Below are positions 25,076 through 34,766 of a DNA stretch of 64,000 bases, piece by piece. The position numbers and the translations under genes are program-made. The notes beneath the pieces are model-generated. The model was not told where the DNA came from. It was given only the letters and a program-made list of their open reading frames with translations, and ran no database searches. Each line of letters begins with the position of its first letter. Position 1 is the stretch's first letter. Source of the DNA: Methylocystis echinoides. GTDB taxonomy: Bacteria > Pseudomonadota > Alphaproteobacteria > Rhizobiales > Beijerinckiaceae. The stretch covers positions 1 to 64,000 of the forward strand of contig NZ_CP156086.1 of NCBI RefSeq assembly GCF_040687965.1, in the 5' to 3' direction.

Positions 25076-25282
25076 ATGGGCGTCGAGTCGATCATCTTCT
25101 ACTTGCTTCTCGTCGACGCGATCGGCGCAAACATAGTGGCGCGCTTCGGGAGCAAGTGGTATGCGCAGAATTTCCGCACACTCTCGCGTTGGTTTCCGCC
25201 CGCCGAAGGCTGGGCGATCTATTACCTGGCGCTCGTCCTGTGGGTCGGCTCGCTGCTCTACCGCGCCGGCAAGCTTCTTTAG
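25076..25282 (+). CDS. Small membrane protein of unknown function
   Basis: The predicted protein has 68 residues and two hydrophobic segments (IIFYLLLVDAIGANIVA and AIYYLALVLWVGSLLY) separated by a charged loop with KWYAQNF. The ATG at 25076 follows AGGGGGAT; an upstream in-frame start at 25004 gives an unconvincing leader. I do not recognise a family. Confidence 0.6.
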   Translation: MGVESIIFYLLLVDAIGANIVARFGSKWYAQNFRTLSRWFPPAEGWAIYYLALVLWVGSLLYRAGKLL

Positions 25283-25430
25283 TCGCTTGCTGCGGCTGAT
25301 CGCGCGGCGCGTCGGCCCTGACAGATGCGCGCGACGCGCTGCCGACGAACGCGTTTCTCGCGGGGCGTGATTGAGCGTATAATGGGGCCTTCGGCGCAAA
25401 CTTTGCCGACGAAATTGACGAGGTCCTCCT

Positions 25431-25631
25431 ATGTGGCGCGAGGCGACAACCGACATGCGCGGGCCCAGAAAGCCGAAGCGGCCCAGCGCCTATTCCGAAG
25501 GCGAAGACGAGGCTGCGAAACTCGTCGAAACGGAAATGACCGATGTGGAGCGGGAGCTCCCCGAGACGGGGAACGAGCCCGTCGAACAGGTCGAAACCGA
25601 CGAAACGGAGTCGCCGATCTTCGAGGAATAA
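25431..25631 (+). CDS. Small acidic hypothetical protein
   Basis: This is an open frame of 66 codons. After a short basic start (MRGPRKPKRP, possible start at 25455) the product is strongly acidic, with about one third Glu/Asp. It has no membrane segment or recognisable domain and is probably disordered. The bias away from the Arg/Ala/Gly-rich pattern of shadow frames here argues that it is real, but support is weak. Confidence 0.4.
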   Translation: MWREATTDMRGPRKPKRPSAYSEGEDEAAKLVETEMTDVERELPETGNEPVEQVETDETESPIFEE

Positions 25632-25663
25632 GACGCGCTTTCGCCGCGAAGAAGCTGAAGTCT

Positions 25664-26203
25664 TTACTCCCCGAAAAGTGTAAAAAGGGGACTGAAGAAA
25701 GGCTCCTGTCTGGGCCGGTACGTTTCGCGCGCCCGATACAAGCTGCGGCCGCTGGCGTAATGTAAGGCGCGTCGTGGCGAACCTGTAATCGAGATGCTCG
25801 CGCCCTCTTCTTGAACCAGCTGGTAGAGCACCGCCGCGTTTCCGGGCGCCAATCTGACACAGCCATGCGACGCCGGGCGCCCCAATGCGCTGGTCGCGTA
25901 AGAGCCGTGAATCGCATAGCCTCCGCGGAAAAAGATCGAATGCGGCATGGGCGAATTATCGTATTTTCGTGAATAGTGCATCCGCTGGAGACGCGTCGCG
26001 GAAAAATGTCCGCGTGGCGTCACATATCCCGCGCGCGCGGTAGACACCGGCCAGGAGTAGCTCCCACGCGAGGACTCCACATTCATGGTCTGACTCGCAA
26101 GGTTGATATGGATGCGGACGCGCGCGCTGGCCTCAGGCGCACAGGCGAGCATAGCCATGACTGCGATCGAAAGGCCGTGGTGAACGCGCATCGCAAACTC
26201 CAA
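25664..26203 (-). CDS. L,D-transpeptidase (YkuD domain)
   Basis: This exported peptidoglycan cross-linking or protein-anchoring enzyme has 179 residues: signal peptide (MRVHHGLSIAVMAMLACAPEASA, with Met5 at 26191 as an alternative start), then the YkuD domain with IFFRGGYAIHGSYATSALG and the catalytic motif SHGCVRLAP (Cys115). A Pro/Arg-rich tail follows. It ends 32 nt from the small acidic ORF on the other strand and has no operon partner. Confidence 0.9.
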   Translation of the reverse strand: MEFAMRVHHGLSIAVMAMLACAPEASARVRIHINLASQTMNVESSRGSYSWPVSTARAGYVTPRGHFSATRLQRMHYSRKYDNSPMPHSIFFRGGYAIHGSYATSALGRPASHGCVRLAPGNAAVLYQLVQEEGASISITGSPRRALHYASGRSLYRARETYRPRQEPFFSPLFTLFGE

Positions 26204-26433
26204 CGCTCAAGTACAGGCTACGCTCTATGTCGGTCGACGACACAGTGTAAAATGGAGCCGTTCGCTTGGTTGACAATCAGGCGTCCGAGCCGCAGGCTCT
26301 CTTCCAATAGCCGATTTGGCCCGCGTTTTGTCGCGCGTCGCTGTGTCGAACACGCGCAGCGGCGGTCAAGCTCGGCGGGGGCCGAGCCCGCAAGCTGGCG
26401 ACGCCTCTCCTCCCTCGAGCTGAAAAGACGTCG

Positions 26434-28440
26434 CTAGAGCCGCTGCTCGACCGCCAATATCGCTTGCTGCAAATCTGCGACGGTAATCGGCTTCACGAAT
26501 TGGCGGTCGAAGCCCGCTTCGATCGCCTGCGCCTTGTCGAGCTCCCATCCGCTCAGCGCAACGAGATGGACGCGCCTTCCGTCCGGGAGCTCGCGGATGC
26601 GTCGCGCGGTCTCGAAACCGTCCACTCGCGGCATGCCGATATCCAGCAGGATCAGATGCGGCTTGTAGTCGGCAAGTAGCTCCAACGCTTCCTTGCCGCT
26701 GTAGATCACCCGGGCTTCTACACCGAGGCTCTTGAGAAACATGACAAGACTATCGGCGACATCCCGATCATCGTCGACGACAAGCGCCCGACATGCGACA
26801 GGACTCGTCCAACTCGTGACGTCCTGCCTGTTCTCTCTTTCATTCGGCGCTCCGCCCAGGAGCGGCAGACAGACCAGGAATTCACTGCCGAGCCCCGGAC
26901 CGCCGCTATGCGCTTCGAGCTTCCCGCCGTGCTGATGAACGAGGCTGCGCGCGAGGGTCAGGCCAACGCCGAGTCCGTCTTGAGAATATCTGGGTCGGTT
27001 GCTCTGGTTGAACAGATCGAATATCGACTCGAGCTTCTCGGCGGGAATGCCCACGCCATTGTCGCGAACGCTTACGATCACATTCGCGCCGTCGTTCGTC
27101 GCGGTCACATCGATCCGCCCATGGGGGGCGGCGTATTTGGCGGCGTTATCGAGCAAGTTCGTGAAGACTTGCATCAAGCGGGCGGGGTCGCCCTCTATGA
27201 TCGACGCTTCCGACGGGAGACTTAAGCCGATCTCCTGAACGCGCGACCGTAGCGATGGCTCCGCCGCCTCGACCGACTGGGTGACGATGCTCATGAGATC
27301 GACGCATTGTCTCCGAAGCTCGATCTTGCCAGTCTTGATGCGCGCGATGTCCAGCAGATCGTCGACAAGCCGAACGAGGAGATGAAGCTGACGATCCAAA
27401 ATCGGGCGCAACTTCGGCATCGCCGCGCCGCCTCCGGGCTCGTTGAGCACGCTGAAGGCGTTGTGGATGGCGGCGAGCGGGTTCCGCAGCTCGTGAGCCA
27501 GCGCCGCTATGAATTCATCCTTGCGTTTGTCGGATTCGCGCAGGGTGCGCTCCATTTGCGCGCGCGCCATCGCCATCGACACATACTGGCTCAAGGTCTC
27601 CATGATCTCGATCTCCGAATCGTTGAATTCGGAGCGCGTTCGAGACCCGAAAGACAGCAGGCCAAACACCTCTCCCTGGGCGAGCAGCGGGTGACAGCAA
27701 AAGGCCGTGACGCCATAGGAGTCACGCAGTTTGGCGTGCAGGTCGTAGGCGGCGCAGGCCCTGCCGGGTTCGCTGTTGCGCGCAACCCATCCGCTCATGA
27801 TCTCGCTGTAATCGAGCTGCTCGAATTCCCGAGCCTCTTCCTCCGGCACGCCGGCGAAGGCGTTGAGGCGCAGGGAAGCGGATTCCCGATCGAGGAGGAA
27901 GTTGAAGAAATACTGGCAATCGAGCTCGGCCATCGCTTTGCGGCAGATGTCCTCGACCACGACCTGCGGGTCCCCCCTCCGCAAGAGCTCGGCCGCAGCT
28001 TCGGATGTCAGCGCAGTGCTGCGGGCGCTTCGCCTCAGCGCATCCTCCATCCGCTTGATGTCGGTAATGTCTCGCGACACAGTCAAGTATCGGGCTGTTC
28101 CGCCGCCATCCGACAAGCGCGTCACGATGACGTCCCAAAATTTCGGCTCGCCGTTCGCCGTGGCGCACCACCCGCGAAACCGGCCCCTGCCTTCGCTCCT
28201 GGCCGCCGCCATGGCCTTGTCTACTTGCGGGCGAGCGCTTTCCGGCCACAAGATCCGCCACTCTTTCCCGCTGGCGGCGGCGAAATCGTCAACCGCCAGA
28301 AGATTCCGACACGTCTCGTTGATCAGAAGCAAGCGCCCTGCAGCGTCGAGAAGCCCCAAAGAGTCGGGACTGTTTTCCAGGATCGCACGCGTGAGATCCT
28401 CGGACGCCGGCAGGGAGGATTCAAGTTTTTCAGGCTGCAT
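26434..28440 (-). CDS. Hybrid sensor histidine kinase/response regulator (PAS-GAF-HisKA-HATPase-REC)
   Basis: The product has 668 residues. In order it has a PAS domain (about 12-135, ILENSPDSLGLLDAAGRLLLINETC), a GAF domain (about 150-290), HisKA with His316 in AHELRNPLAA, an ATPase domain with NLLDNAAKYA and DGLGVGLTLARSLVHQHGG, and a C-terminal receiver with Asp600 in LILLDIGMP. It has no transmembrane segment from ATG 28440, so it senses in the cytosol. A TTG at 28605 would add one hydrophobic segment. No cognate output regulator lies nearby. Confidence 0.9.
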   Translation of the reverse strand: MQPEKLESSLPASEDLTRAILENSPDSLGLLDAAGRLLLINETCRNLLAVDDFAAASGKEWRILWPESARPQVDKAMAAARSEGRGRFRGWCATANGEPKFWDVIVTRLSDGGGTARYLTVSRDITDIKRMEDALRRSARSTALTSEAAAELLRRGDPQVVVEDICRKAMAELDCQYFFNFLLDRESASLRLNAFAGVPEEEAREFEQLDYSEIMSGWVARNSEPGRACAAYDLHAKLRDSYGVTAFCCHPLLAQGEVFGLLSFGSRTRSEFNDSEIEIMETLSQYVSMAMARAQMERTLRESDKRKDEFIAALAHELRNPLAAIHNAFSVLNEPGGGAAMPKLRPILDRQLHLLVRLVDDLLDIARIKTGKIELRRQCVDLMSIVTQSVEAAEPSLRSRVQEIGLSLPSEASIIEGDPARLMQVFTNLLDNAAKYAAPHGRIDVTATNDGANVIVSVRDNGVGIPAEKLESIFDLFNQSNRPRYSQDGLGVGLTLARSLVHQHGGKLEAHSGGPGLGSEFLVCLPLLGGAPNERENRQDVTSWTSPVACRALVVDDDRDVADSLVMFLKSLGVEARVIYSGKEALELLADYKPHLILLDIGMPRVDGFETARRIRELPDGRRVHLVALSGWELDKAQAIEAGFDRQFVKPITVADLQQAILAVEQRL

Positions 28441-28714
28441 GGCAACGCTTTCACACGCCGCAGCTCGGATGCTCGTGACGCATTCAAGATCAAAGTTTCG
28501 CCGCTCGTCAAGTGCACGAACGCCGGGAAAAATAGCAATCAGTATTAGTACGGAGAGAGCCGTTCTTGGCGACCATCGGCGCCTTCGCTCCCCGAAAGCC
28601 GCCAAGCGCGCTCTTTCGACCGCTACATCGCCGTCGCCAGCAGGCGGCGACGGGATTCATATTGGAGAGTCCGACTTGGCGCTCGAGCGCCCTCGACGCC
28701 GCTGTCGGCGCCCT

Positions 28715-29341
28715 TTACTGCGCCCGGTAGTAGACCGTCTTGAAATAGGACCGAGCGTCATCCTGCGCAACGATAATCCTTACGTCGCCTGGTAGATCCG
28801 CAATCGCCTTCTGCGAGAAATTCATCGGCAGCCCGAGCGCAAACGGGATTCGCCGCGCCAGTGCGAATTCGATCAAGGGCGTCGGATCGGGAGCGAAATC
28901 CTCCCAGAGAAACTCGGCTTTGCTATTATAACTCGGCCCACCCCACGGCGGGTCGAGATTCAACGCGTCGAACTCGAGACGCTCAAGGACTGTAAATACG
29001 TCTGCATGCAAGAAGTCGATACGCTGGTCCACTCCATAGACTCGGGCATTATGCCGCGCCATCGACAAACGATGCGGTTCGACATCTGTCGCGACGACGC
29101 GCTTCCCGCGTCGTGCGAAAGCAATCGCCGAGCCGCCAATCCCGCAAAAAGCGTCAAGAATTCTGCGTCCGGGCAATATATCGGCCGTCTCCAACGCGAA
29201 CCTTTCTGGCTTTACAGAAAATAGCCCCTCCTCATCCGTCTGGACGCCTTGATCCCACAACGAGAACAAATCGCGCCGCTTATCCCAATACCTCTGGGTC
29301 GCCGCGCCAAACGGGCTCAATGACGGAGTAAGGACATTCAT
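28715..29341 (-). CDS. TGS1-like RNA methyltransferase family protein
   Basis: This SAM-dependent methyltransferase of 208 residues has motif I ILDAFCGIGGSAIAFARRG, VVATDVEPHRLSMARHNA, and the catalytic LDPPWGGPSYN. The D/S-PPWGGP-x-Y motif is typical of trimethylguanosine synthase (TGS1), which methylates snRNA caps in eukaryotes; bacterial homologues are of unknown target. An N-terminal aromatic segment (QRYWDKRRDLFSLWDQGVQTDEEGLFSV) also matches the TGS1 N-lobe. ATG 29341 is preferred over a TTG 18 nt upstream. Confidence 0.8.
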   Translation of the reverse strand: MNVLTPSLSPFGAATQRYWDKRRDLFSLWDQGVQTDEEGLFSVKPERFALETADILPGRRILDAFCGIGGSAIAFARRGKRVVATDVEPHRLSMARHNARVYGVDQRIDFLHADVFTVLERLEFDALNLDPPWGGPSYNSKAEFLWEDFAPDPTPLIEFALARRIPFALGLPMNFSQKAIADLPGDVRIIVAQDDARSYFKTVYYRAQ

Positions 29342-29415
29342 ACCTTTGCGGCCCTTCAAGGAGTTACACTGGCGTCGCTTAGTATCAATCTGCCGGCAAG
29401 ACAGTGCGCTTGTCC

Positions 29416-31794
29416 CTATCCGGCCGGAACGAGCGTCAGCCGCCAGATCGCGTCTCCGGGCAGAAACGGGGTCGCCCGCCCTTTCGCCCAGTCGTCGTGG
29501 CCCAAATTATAGTAAGGCGACAGCGGATGGCCGCTCTGGCCCGTGGGCATGTGGTAGAGGCCGTCCGACTCATGACCCGGCGCCACGACAAAGCGCACGG
29601 AGGCGCCGAATCCGGGCGCGGAAACGCGCGGCTGATAGACGTCGCCCGGTTGCGGCTCGTCCGGCGGATCCAGAACAATGGCGCCGATCCCGGGCGCAGC
29701 CGCGTCGAGAGGGTGATTGATGCCGGCGTGATTGGCCCGGCCCCAGGTAAAGGCCTCCAATCGCCCGCCGGCTTGCGTTTCGAGCGCCGTGGATGTCTTG
29801 GCGAGCGCGGCGTCGATGACGCCGTCCCAGTTTTCATAGCCCGGCGGCACGAGCGCCGGCGGCCGTTCGCTGAGCAGCCGCCAGGCCGGTTCGTCCGCCT
29901 GGTTGGTCGGCAACCGGCGCGGCTGAGAAGGGGCGGCCTCGAGCGGCGGCATCTTCGCCATGTAGCTCTCGTAGATGGATGAAATCAGCTCCAGCCGGAA
30001 GTTTCGCACAAGTCGATAGCCGATCGACTCCGGCGCCGCGCGACCCATCCAGTTCTCGACTGCGGGTACGAGGCGCGCATATTCGGGCTCTTGCGCATGA
30101 TCTCGCAGCGTTTGCAGCAGCAGCTCCTGCCAGCGCTGCAGGACGAGACCGCGATCGTCGAGCTGTATCGCGAAAAGGTCGGGTTCGGACAAACGCGTGC
30201 GCGAAAACAGATCGTCCCGTATCTGGCGCGCTCTCGCGCCATGGGCGTAAAGTCCGACGCCGAGCTTTTTCAAGGCGTCCCCGCCGACGACGCGCGCATT
30301 GGCCGTCCAAATGCGCTGACCAGCCGGATTGTAGATCGCGGGGACCTCATCGGGCGCCAGATATCCGTTCCATCCCGCCGAGCCGTCGGCCCATGAGACT
30401 GGCGCTCTTCCATCGAGGCCAAACCGACGGGGAAGCCGGGTCGTTATCGTCCATCCCAGATTGCCCTCGGCGTCGCCCGCGACCATATTCTGATGCGGAA
30501 TGCCCATGCGATGCGCGATTTCGAGCGCGACGCGCGCGCTTTCCGCGCGTTCCAGCTCCAATGCGCCCTGCAGATTCACCGCGGCGGGATCATGGGCGAT
30601 CCACCGATAGGCAAGCTTGCGGCCCTTCTGGTCCTTGCCGATGACCGGCCCCCAGACGCTTTCCTCAACGACCAGAGTCTCGCTCGCCCGGCAGGCCCCG
30701 CATAACGGCTCCTCCACGCGCGCCAGCTGTTTTTGGCCGTCGGGCGTGAGGTAGCGGTCGCCTTTCTCATCCGCCGGTTCGAGAATGACGACATCGCTCG
30801 TGTCGACGTAGCTGTTGGTGAAGCCCCAGGCGACGCGGCCATTGCTGCCCGCCACGATGTTCGGCGCGCCCGGCAAGGTCACGCCGGCGACGTCGAGCGC
30901 CGGGCGCTCGGCGCCTTGCAGCACGAGTCGGGCCCTGAACCAGGTGTTCGGCACGCGCAGGCCCATATGCATGTCATTGGCGATGATGGCGGCGCCGCGG
31001 ACGCTCGCCGAGCCGCCAACGCCGAAGGCGTTGCTGCCGGGCAAAGCGGGCTCGACCCAGCCCTGCGCAGAGGGCTTCGAATGGCTCGCGTGCTTTATTC
31101 CCGCCGCCGGCGTTTTTGGCGTCGGCAAGATGGATCCATCCAAAGCTGCGTCCCAGGCCGTCCCCTCCGGGAAGAGAAAGTCCGTGAGCGGTTGGCCCAG
31201 AGCGTCGAGCGCGCCGGCGCGTCGGCGCTCGGTGAGCCCGTCCGATTCCTGCAAAGTGAGATACATGGCGAAGACGGTCAGGATCGTATCTTCTGGCGCC
31301 CAAGGGGTCGGCTTGGCGAAGAGGACAAAATATTCGAACGGCGCCGCGCGCAAATCGCTCAGGCCCCGGTTAACGCCCGTTACGTAAGCATGCAGGACGT
31401 CGCGCTCCTCTGCGCTCATCGCCGCGATGATCGCCGCCGCGCGATGGCGAAACCGGTGCAGGCGGGCTGTCCTGTCCCGCTCCAGCGTCGCCCGTCCAAC
31501 GAGGTCGGAGAGCTCGCCTGCGGCTGAGCGGCGCAACAGATCCATCTGAAAAAAACGCTCCTGCGCGTGGATGTAGCCAAGGCCCCAGGCCAGATCCGCC
31601 CGCGTCCGGCCGGTGAGCGTCGGGGCTCCTTTCGCGTCACGCTCGACCGTCACGGGCGCGGAGAGCTCGGCGGCCGCAACGGTCCCTTCCAGCTTGGGCA
31701 AACTGAGACGCAGCAGGCCGACGGCGCCGAGGCTGGCGGTCAGAAGAGCAGCGCCAGCTAACAGCATTGCGGATTTCAAGCGGGCGCGAAGCAT
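29416..31794 (-). CDS. Penicillin acylase family N-terminal-nucleophile hydrolase
   Basis: This is an exported amidase or acyl-homoserine-lactone-acylase-type enzyme of 792 residues. An N-terminal hydrophobic signal/anchor (AMLLAGAALLTASLGAVGLL) leads into the alpha-subunit region. The autocatalytic cleavage site is at LPG/SNAFGVGG, with Ser254 as the future N-terminal nucleophile, then the beta subunit (ANDMHMGLRVPNTWF, GVTLPGAPNIVAGSNGRVAWG). The substrate is unknown; quorum-signal or amide hydrolysis is plausible. The 248-nt gap upstream holds no gene. It is not clearly in an operon. Confidence 0.92.
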   Translation of the reverse strand: MLRARLKSAMLLAGAALLTASLGAVGLLRLSLPKLEGTVAAAELSAPVTVERDAKGAPTLTGRTRADLAWGLGYIHAQERFFQMDLLRRSAAGELSDLVGRATLERDRTARLHRFRHRAAAIIAAMSAEERDVLHAYVTGVNRGLSDLRAAPFEYFVLFAKPTPWAPEDTILTVFAMYLTLQESDGLTERRRAGALDALGQPLTDFLFPEGTAWDAALDGSILPTPKTPAAGIKHASHSKPSAQGWVEPALPGSNAFGVGGSASVRGAAIIANDMHMGLRVPNTWFRARLVLQGAERPALDVAGVTLPGAPNIVAGSNGRVAWGFTNSYVDTSDVVILEPADEKGDRYLTPDGQKQLARVEEPLCGACRASETLVVEESVWGPVIGKDQKGRKLAYRWIAHDPAAVNLQGALELERAESARVALEIAHRMGIPHQNMVAGDAEGNLGWTITTRLPRRFGLDGRAPVSWADGSAGWNGYLAPDEVPAIYNPAGQRIWTANARVVGGDALKKLGVGLYAHGARARQIRDDLFSRTRLSEPDLFAIQLDDRGLVLQRWQELLLQTLRDHAQEPEYARLVPAVENWMGRAAPESIGYRLVRNFRLELISSIYESYMAKMPPLEAAPSQPRRLPTNQADEPAWRLLSERPPALVPPGYENWDGVIDAALAKTSTALETQAGGRLEAFTWGRANHAGINHPLDAAAPGIGAIVLDPPDEPQPGDVYQPRVSAPGFGASVRFVVAPGHESDGLYHMPTGQSGHPLSPYYNLGHDDWAKGRATPFLPGDAIWRLTLVPAG

Positions 31795-32042
31795 CCAAAG
31801 CCCTTCCTGGCTGGGATCGCCTGTTCAACTCAAGACCGCCCGCCCGGCGCGGCTGTGGCGCCCGGCCCGAGCGAGCGCTGCATGATAACTGAATCTGTCC
31901 ACGGGACATAAATAGCCCGACTGGACGCGCCTTGAGGCGCGGCCTTTGCGCGGAGAACAGGAAGGTGAAACGCTGGAGGAAATCCATCGGGCGCCGCTCT
32001 CGTTCTGCGCCCCTTTAGCAGGGGCGGTTGCGGGGCGCCGCC

Positions 32043-34241
32043 TCAAGTCGATCTCAAATCAGCAGGCCTGATCGGAAGCCGTCGCAAGCGCTTGCCCGTC
32101 GCGGCGAAGATCGCATTGACGACCGCGGGCGCGATCGCCGAGGTCCCAGGCTCCCCGACGCCGCCGGGCGCAGCGTCGCTTTCAATGATGTGGACGTCGA
32201 TCGCCGGCGTCTCGTCGATGCGCATCATCCGATAAGTGTCAAAATTGCTTTGTGCGACGCGTCCCCGTTCGAGGGTGATTTCGCCATAGAGCGCCGCGGT
32301 GAGGCCGAAGATGACGCCGCCTTCGATCTGGGCCCTGATCGTGTCGGGGTTGACGGTCCGTCCGCAATCCACCGCACAGACGACGCGCTGCACGCGCAGC
32401 TGGCCATCCTTGGCGACGGCGACCTCGGCGACCTGGGCGATGTAAGTCTCAAAGCCAAACATCACGGAAACCCCGCGGCCGACGCCAGGCGGCAGAGGCT
32501 GGCCCCACCCCGCCTTCGCCGCGGCAAGGTCGAGCGCGGCCCTCATGCGGGGATTTCCGTCGAGCAGCGCGCGCCGATAGGCGACAGGGTCGCTTCGCGT
32601 CGCCACAGCCAGTTCGTCGATGAAACCTTCGACCATAAAGGCGTTGTGAGTCATGCCGACGCCGCGCCACCAGCCCGTCGTCAGCCCAAAGGGCGGCTCC
32701 TCACGCACATAGTCGATGAGAACATTGGGAAATGCATAGGGTCCGGCGGCGCCTTCGACAGCGTCCGAGTCCAGCCCGTTCGCGAAATCCTCCGGCGACC
32801 AGCGGGCTTCCACCGAAGAGCCGACGACGCGGTGGCTCCAGGCGATCGGCAAACCTTTGTCGTCCAGGCCGGCGGCAAGGCGGTCATAATAATAGGGGCG
32901 ATAGACGTCGTGCTGGATGTCCTCTTCGCGACTCCAGATGACCTTTACGGGAAAGTCGACCTGTCTGGCGATCAGCACCGACTGGGTGACGTAGTCGACG
33001 TCGAGCCGACGGCCGAATCCGCCGCCAAGCAGTTGATTGTGGATCTGCGCCTTTTCCAGAGGAAGGCCCGCGGCTGCGGCCGCCGCGGCTCTTGCGCGCG
33101 TGACGACTTGTGTGCCGACCCAGACGTCGCAGCCGTCCTTGCGGACGTGCGCCGTGCAATTCATCGGCTCCATCGTGGCGTGCGCCAGAAACGGCGCCTC
33201 ATAGGTCGCTTCGATCATTCTCGCCGCGCCCGCCATGGCGTTGGCGACATCGCCCGCTTGTTTTGCGACGACGGCGGGGCGGTTGGCGGCGTCTTCGAGT
33301 TTCTTGACGACGTCCGCGGTGGAAAGTTGGGCGTTTTCGCCTTCGTCCCAGTGGATGTCGAGCGCCGCCAGGCCCTTCTTTGCGGCCCACATATGGTCCG
33401 CGATGACCGCGACGGCGTCGTCGAGGCGAACGACCCCGCGCACGCCTCTGACGGCTCTCGCCTTGTTTTCATCGACGCGCGCCAATTTCCCGCCGATGAC
33501 CGGCGAGGCGGCCACGGCGGCGATCTTCATGCCGGGGACTTTGACGTCGATCCCGTATTGCGCCGCGCCGTTCACCTTGGCGGGCGCGTCGAGGCGCTTC
33601 GCCGCCGTGCCGATCAGCTTGAAGTCCTTCGGCTCTTTCAGCGCGACCTTGTCGGGAACCGGCAGCGTCGCCGCCCTGTCGACGAGCGCGCCATAGGCGA
33701 CCCTGCGCCCGGTCGGCGCATGAATGACTTCTCCGGCCTCCGCGCGGCAGGAAGCAACGCTTGCTTGCCAGCCTGCCGCCGCCGCCGTGATGAGCATGCT
33801 GCGCGCCGCGGCGCCAGCCGTGCGGAGCGGCTCCCAGAAAGCGCGCACCGAGGTCGAGCCGCCCGTGGCCTGAAAACCAATGAGGCTGTTGCCATAGAGC
33901 TTATCGTCGGGGGGCGCGTGCTCGACGCGCACCTGCGCCAGCTTAACTTCCAGCTCCTCGGCCACGAGCATGGGCAGCGACGTATAGGTCCCCTGGCCCA
34001 TTTCGACCTGGGGGATGACGAGCGTCACCTGTCCGCTGCGATCGATGCGGATGAAGGCGTCTGGCGCAAAGGCGCCCGCGTCGGCGGCTTCCGCTTCGCC
34101 CATCGCCCTCGGCAGGGTCACGCTGACGAGGAGTCCTCCGCCGACGGCGGCGCCCGCACGCAGGAACGTTCGGCGAGAGACGTTCCTTTTGGACGACTCT
34201 GCGGAACCACCGGCAAGAGAGGCAAGTCGATTGAACGGCAT
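32043..34241 (-). CDS. iorB: Molybdopterin-binding large subunit of an isoquinoline-1-oxidoreductase-type dehydrogenase
   Basis: The 732-residue product starts with a Tat signal ([15 protein letters not shown], about residues 22-36). The xanthine-oxidase-type Mo-binding domains follow, with LGGGFGRR near residue 405 and the C-terminal [14 protein letters not shown] containing the catalytic-type Glu near 695. It is exported folded, with its cofactor. It pairs with the 2Fe-2S subunit encoded 11 nt upstream and hydroxylates an N-heterocycle or oxidises an aldehyde; family members differ, so the substrate is open. No xdhC-like maturation gene is in view. Confidence 0.9.
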   Translation of the reverse strand: MPFNRLASLAGGSAESSKRNVSRRTFLRAGAAVGGGLLVSVTLPRAMGEAEAADAGAFAPDAFIRIDRSGQVTLVIPQVEMGQGTYTSLPMLVAEELEVKLAQVRVEHAPPDDKLYGNSLIGFQATGGSTSVRAFWEPLRTAGAAARSMLITAAAAGWQASVASCRAEAGEVIHAPTGRRVAYGALVDRAATLPVPDKVALKEPKDFKLIGTAAKRLDAPAKVNGAAQYGIDVKVPGMKIAAVAASPVIGGKLARVDENKARAVRGVRGVVRLDDAVAVIADHMWAAKKGLAALDIHWDEGENAQLSTADVVKKLEDAANRPAVVAKQAGDVANAMAGAARMIEATYEAPFLAHATMEPMNCTAHVRKDGCDVWVGTQVVTRARAAAAAAAGLPLEKAQIHNQLLGGGFGRRLDVDYVTQSVLIARQVDFPVKVIWSREEDIQHDVYRPYYYDRLAAGLDDKGLPIAWSHRVVGSSVEARWSPEDFANGLDSDAVEGAAGPYAFPNVLIDYVREEPPFGLTTGWWRGVGMTHNAFMVEGFIDELAVATRSDPVAYRRALLDGNPRMRAALDLAAAKAGWGQPLPPGVGRGVSVMFGFETYIAQVAEVAVAKDGQLRVQRVVCAVDCGRTVNPDTIRAQIEGGVIFGLTAALYGEITLERGRVAQSNFDTYRMMRIDETPAIDVHIIESDAAPGGVGEPGTSAIAPAVVNAIFAATGKRLRRLPIRPADLRST

Positions 34242-34252
34242 GCTGAGCCTCG

Positions 34253-34720
34253 CTAGTTCTCGACGCCGGATTTCGCGGCCTGCCTGATCGCCGCTCGGAT
34301 GCGAACATAGGTTCCACACCGGCAGATGTTGCCGGACATGGCCTCGTCGATGTCGCGATCGGTCGGGTCCGGGTTTTTCGCGAGCAGGGCCGAGGCGGAC
34401 ATGATCTGGCCTGACTGGCAGTATCCGCACTGGACGACGTCGAGGTCGAGCCAGGCCTTCTGGATTCGCTTGCCGACCGCGGTTTCTCCAATGGCCTCGA
34501 TCGTCGTGATCTGAGAATCGCCAATCTCTTCGATCGCCGTCACACAGGAGGGGATCGGCGCTCCGTCACGATGAACGACGCAGGCCCCGCAAAGCGCCAT
34601 GCCGCAGCCGAATTTCGTTCCGGTCATGCCCAGGACATCGCGCAGAACCCATAACAGCGGCGTGTCCGAGTCGACGTCGACAACGTAATCCACGCCGTTG
34701 ACTGTGATTTTATAGGCCAT
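34253..34720 (-). CDS. iorA: 2Fe-2S small subunit of the isoquinoline-1-oxidoreductase-type dehydrogenase
   Basis: This is a two-cluster ferredoxin-like subunit of 155 residues: the N-terminal plant-type cluster with [13 protein letters not shown] and the later Cys, and the C-terminal helical cluster with QCGYCQSGQ and [10 protein letters not shown]. It passes electrons from the Mo centre to an acceptor. RBS AAAGGGGA precedes the ATG. It sits between the amine-oxidase gene (46 nt) and iorB (11 nt), indicating a three-gene operon. Confidence 0.93.
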   Translation of the reverse strand: MAYKITVNGVDYVVDVDSDTPLLWVLRDVLGMTGTKFGCGMALCGACVVHRDGAPIPSCVTAIEEIGDSQITTIEAIGETAVGKRIQKAWLDLDVVQCGYCQSGQIMSASALLAKNPDPTDRDIDEAMSGNICRCGTYVRIRAAIRQAAKSGVEN

Positions 34721-34766
34721 GGGCGTCGTCCCCTTTGGCGTTGAACTCGGTAGGTAAGTCGTGACG

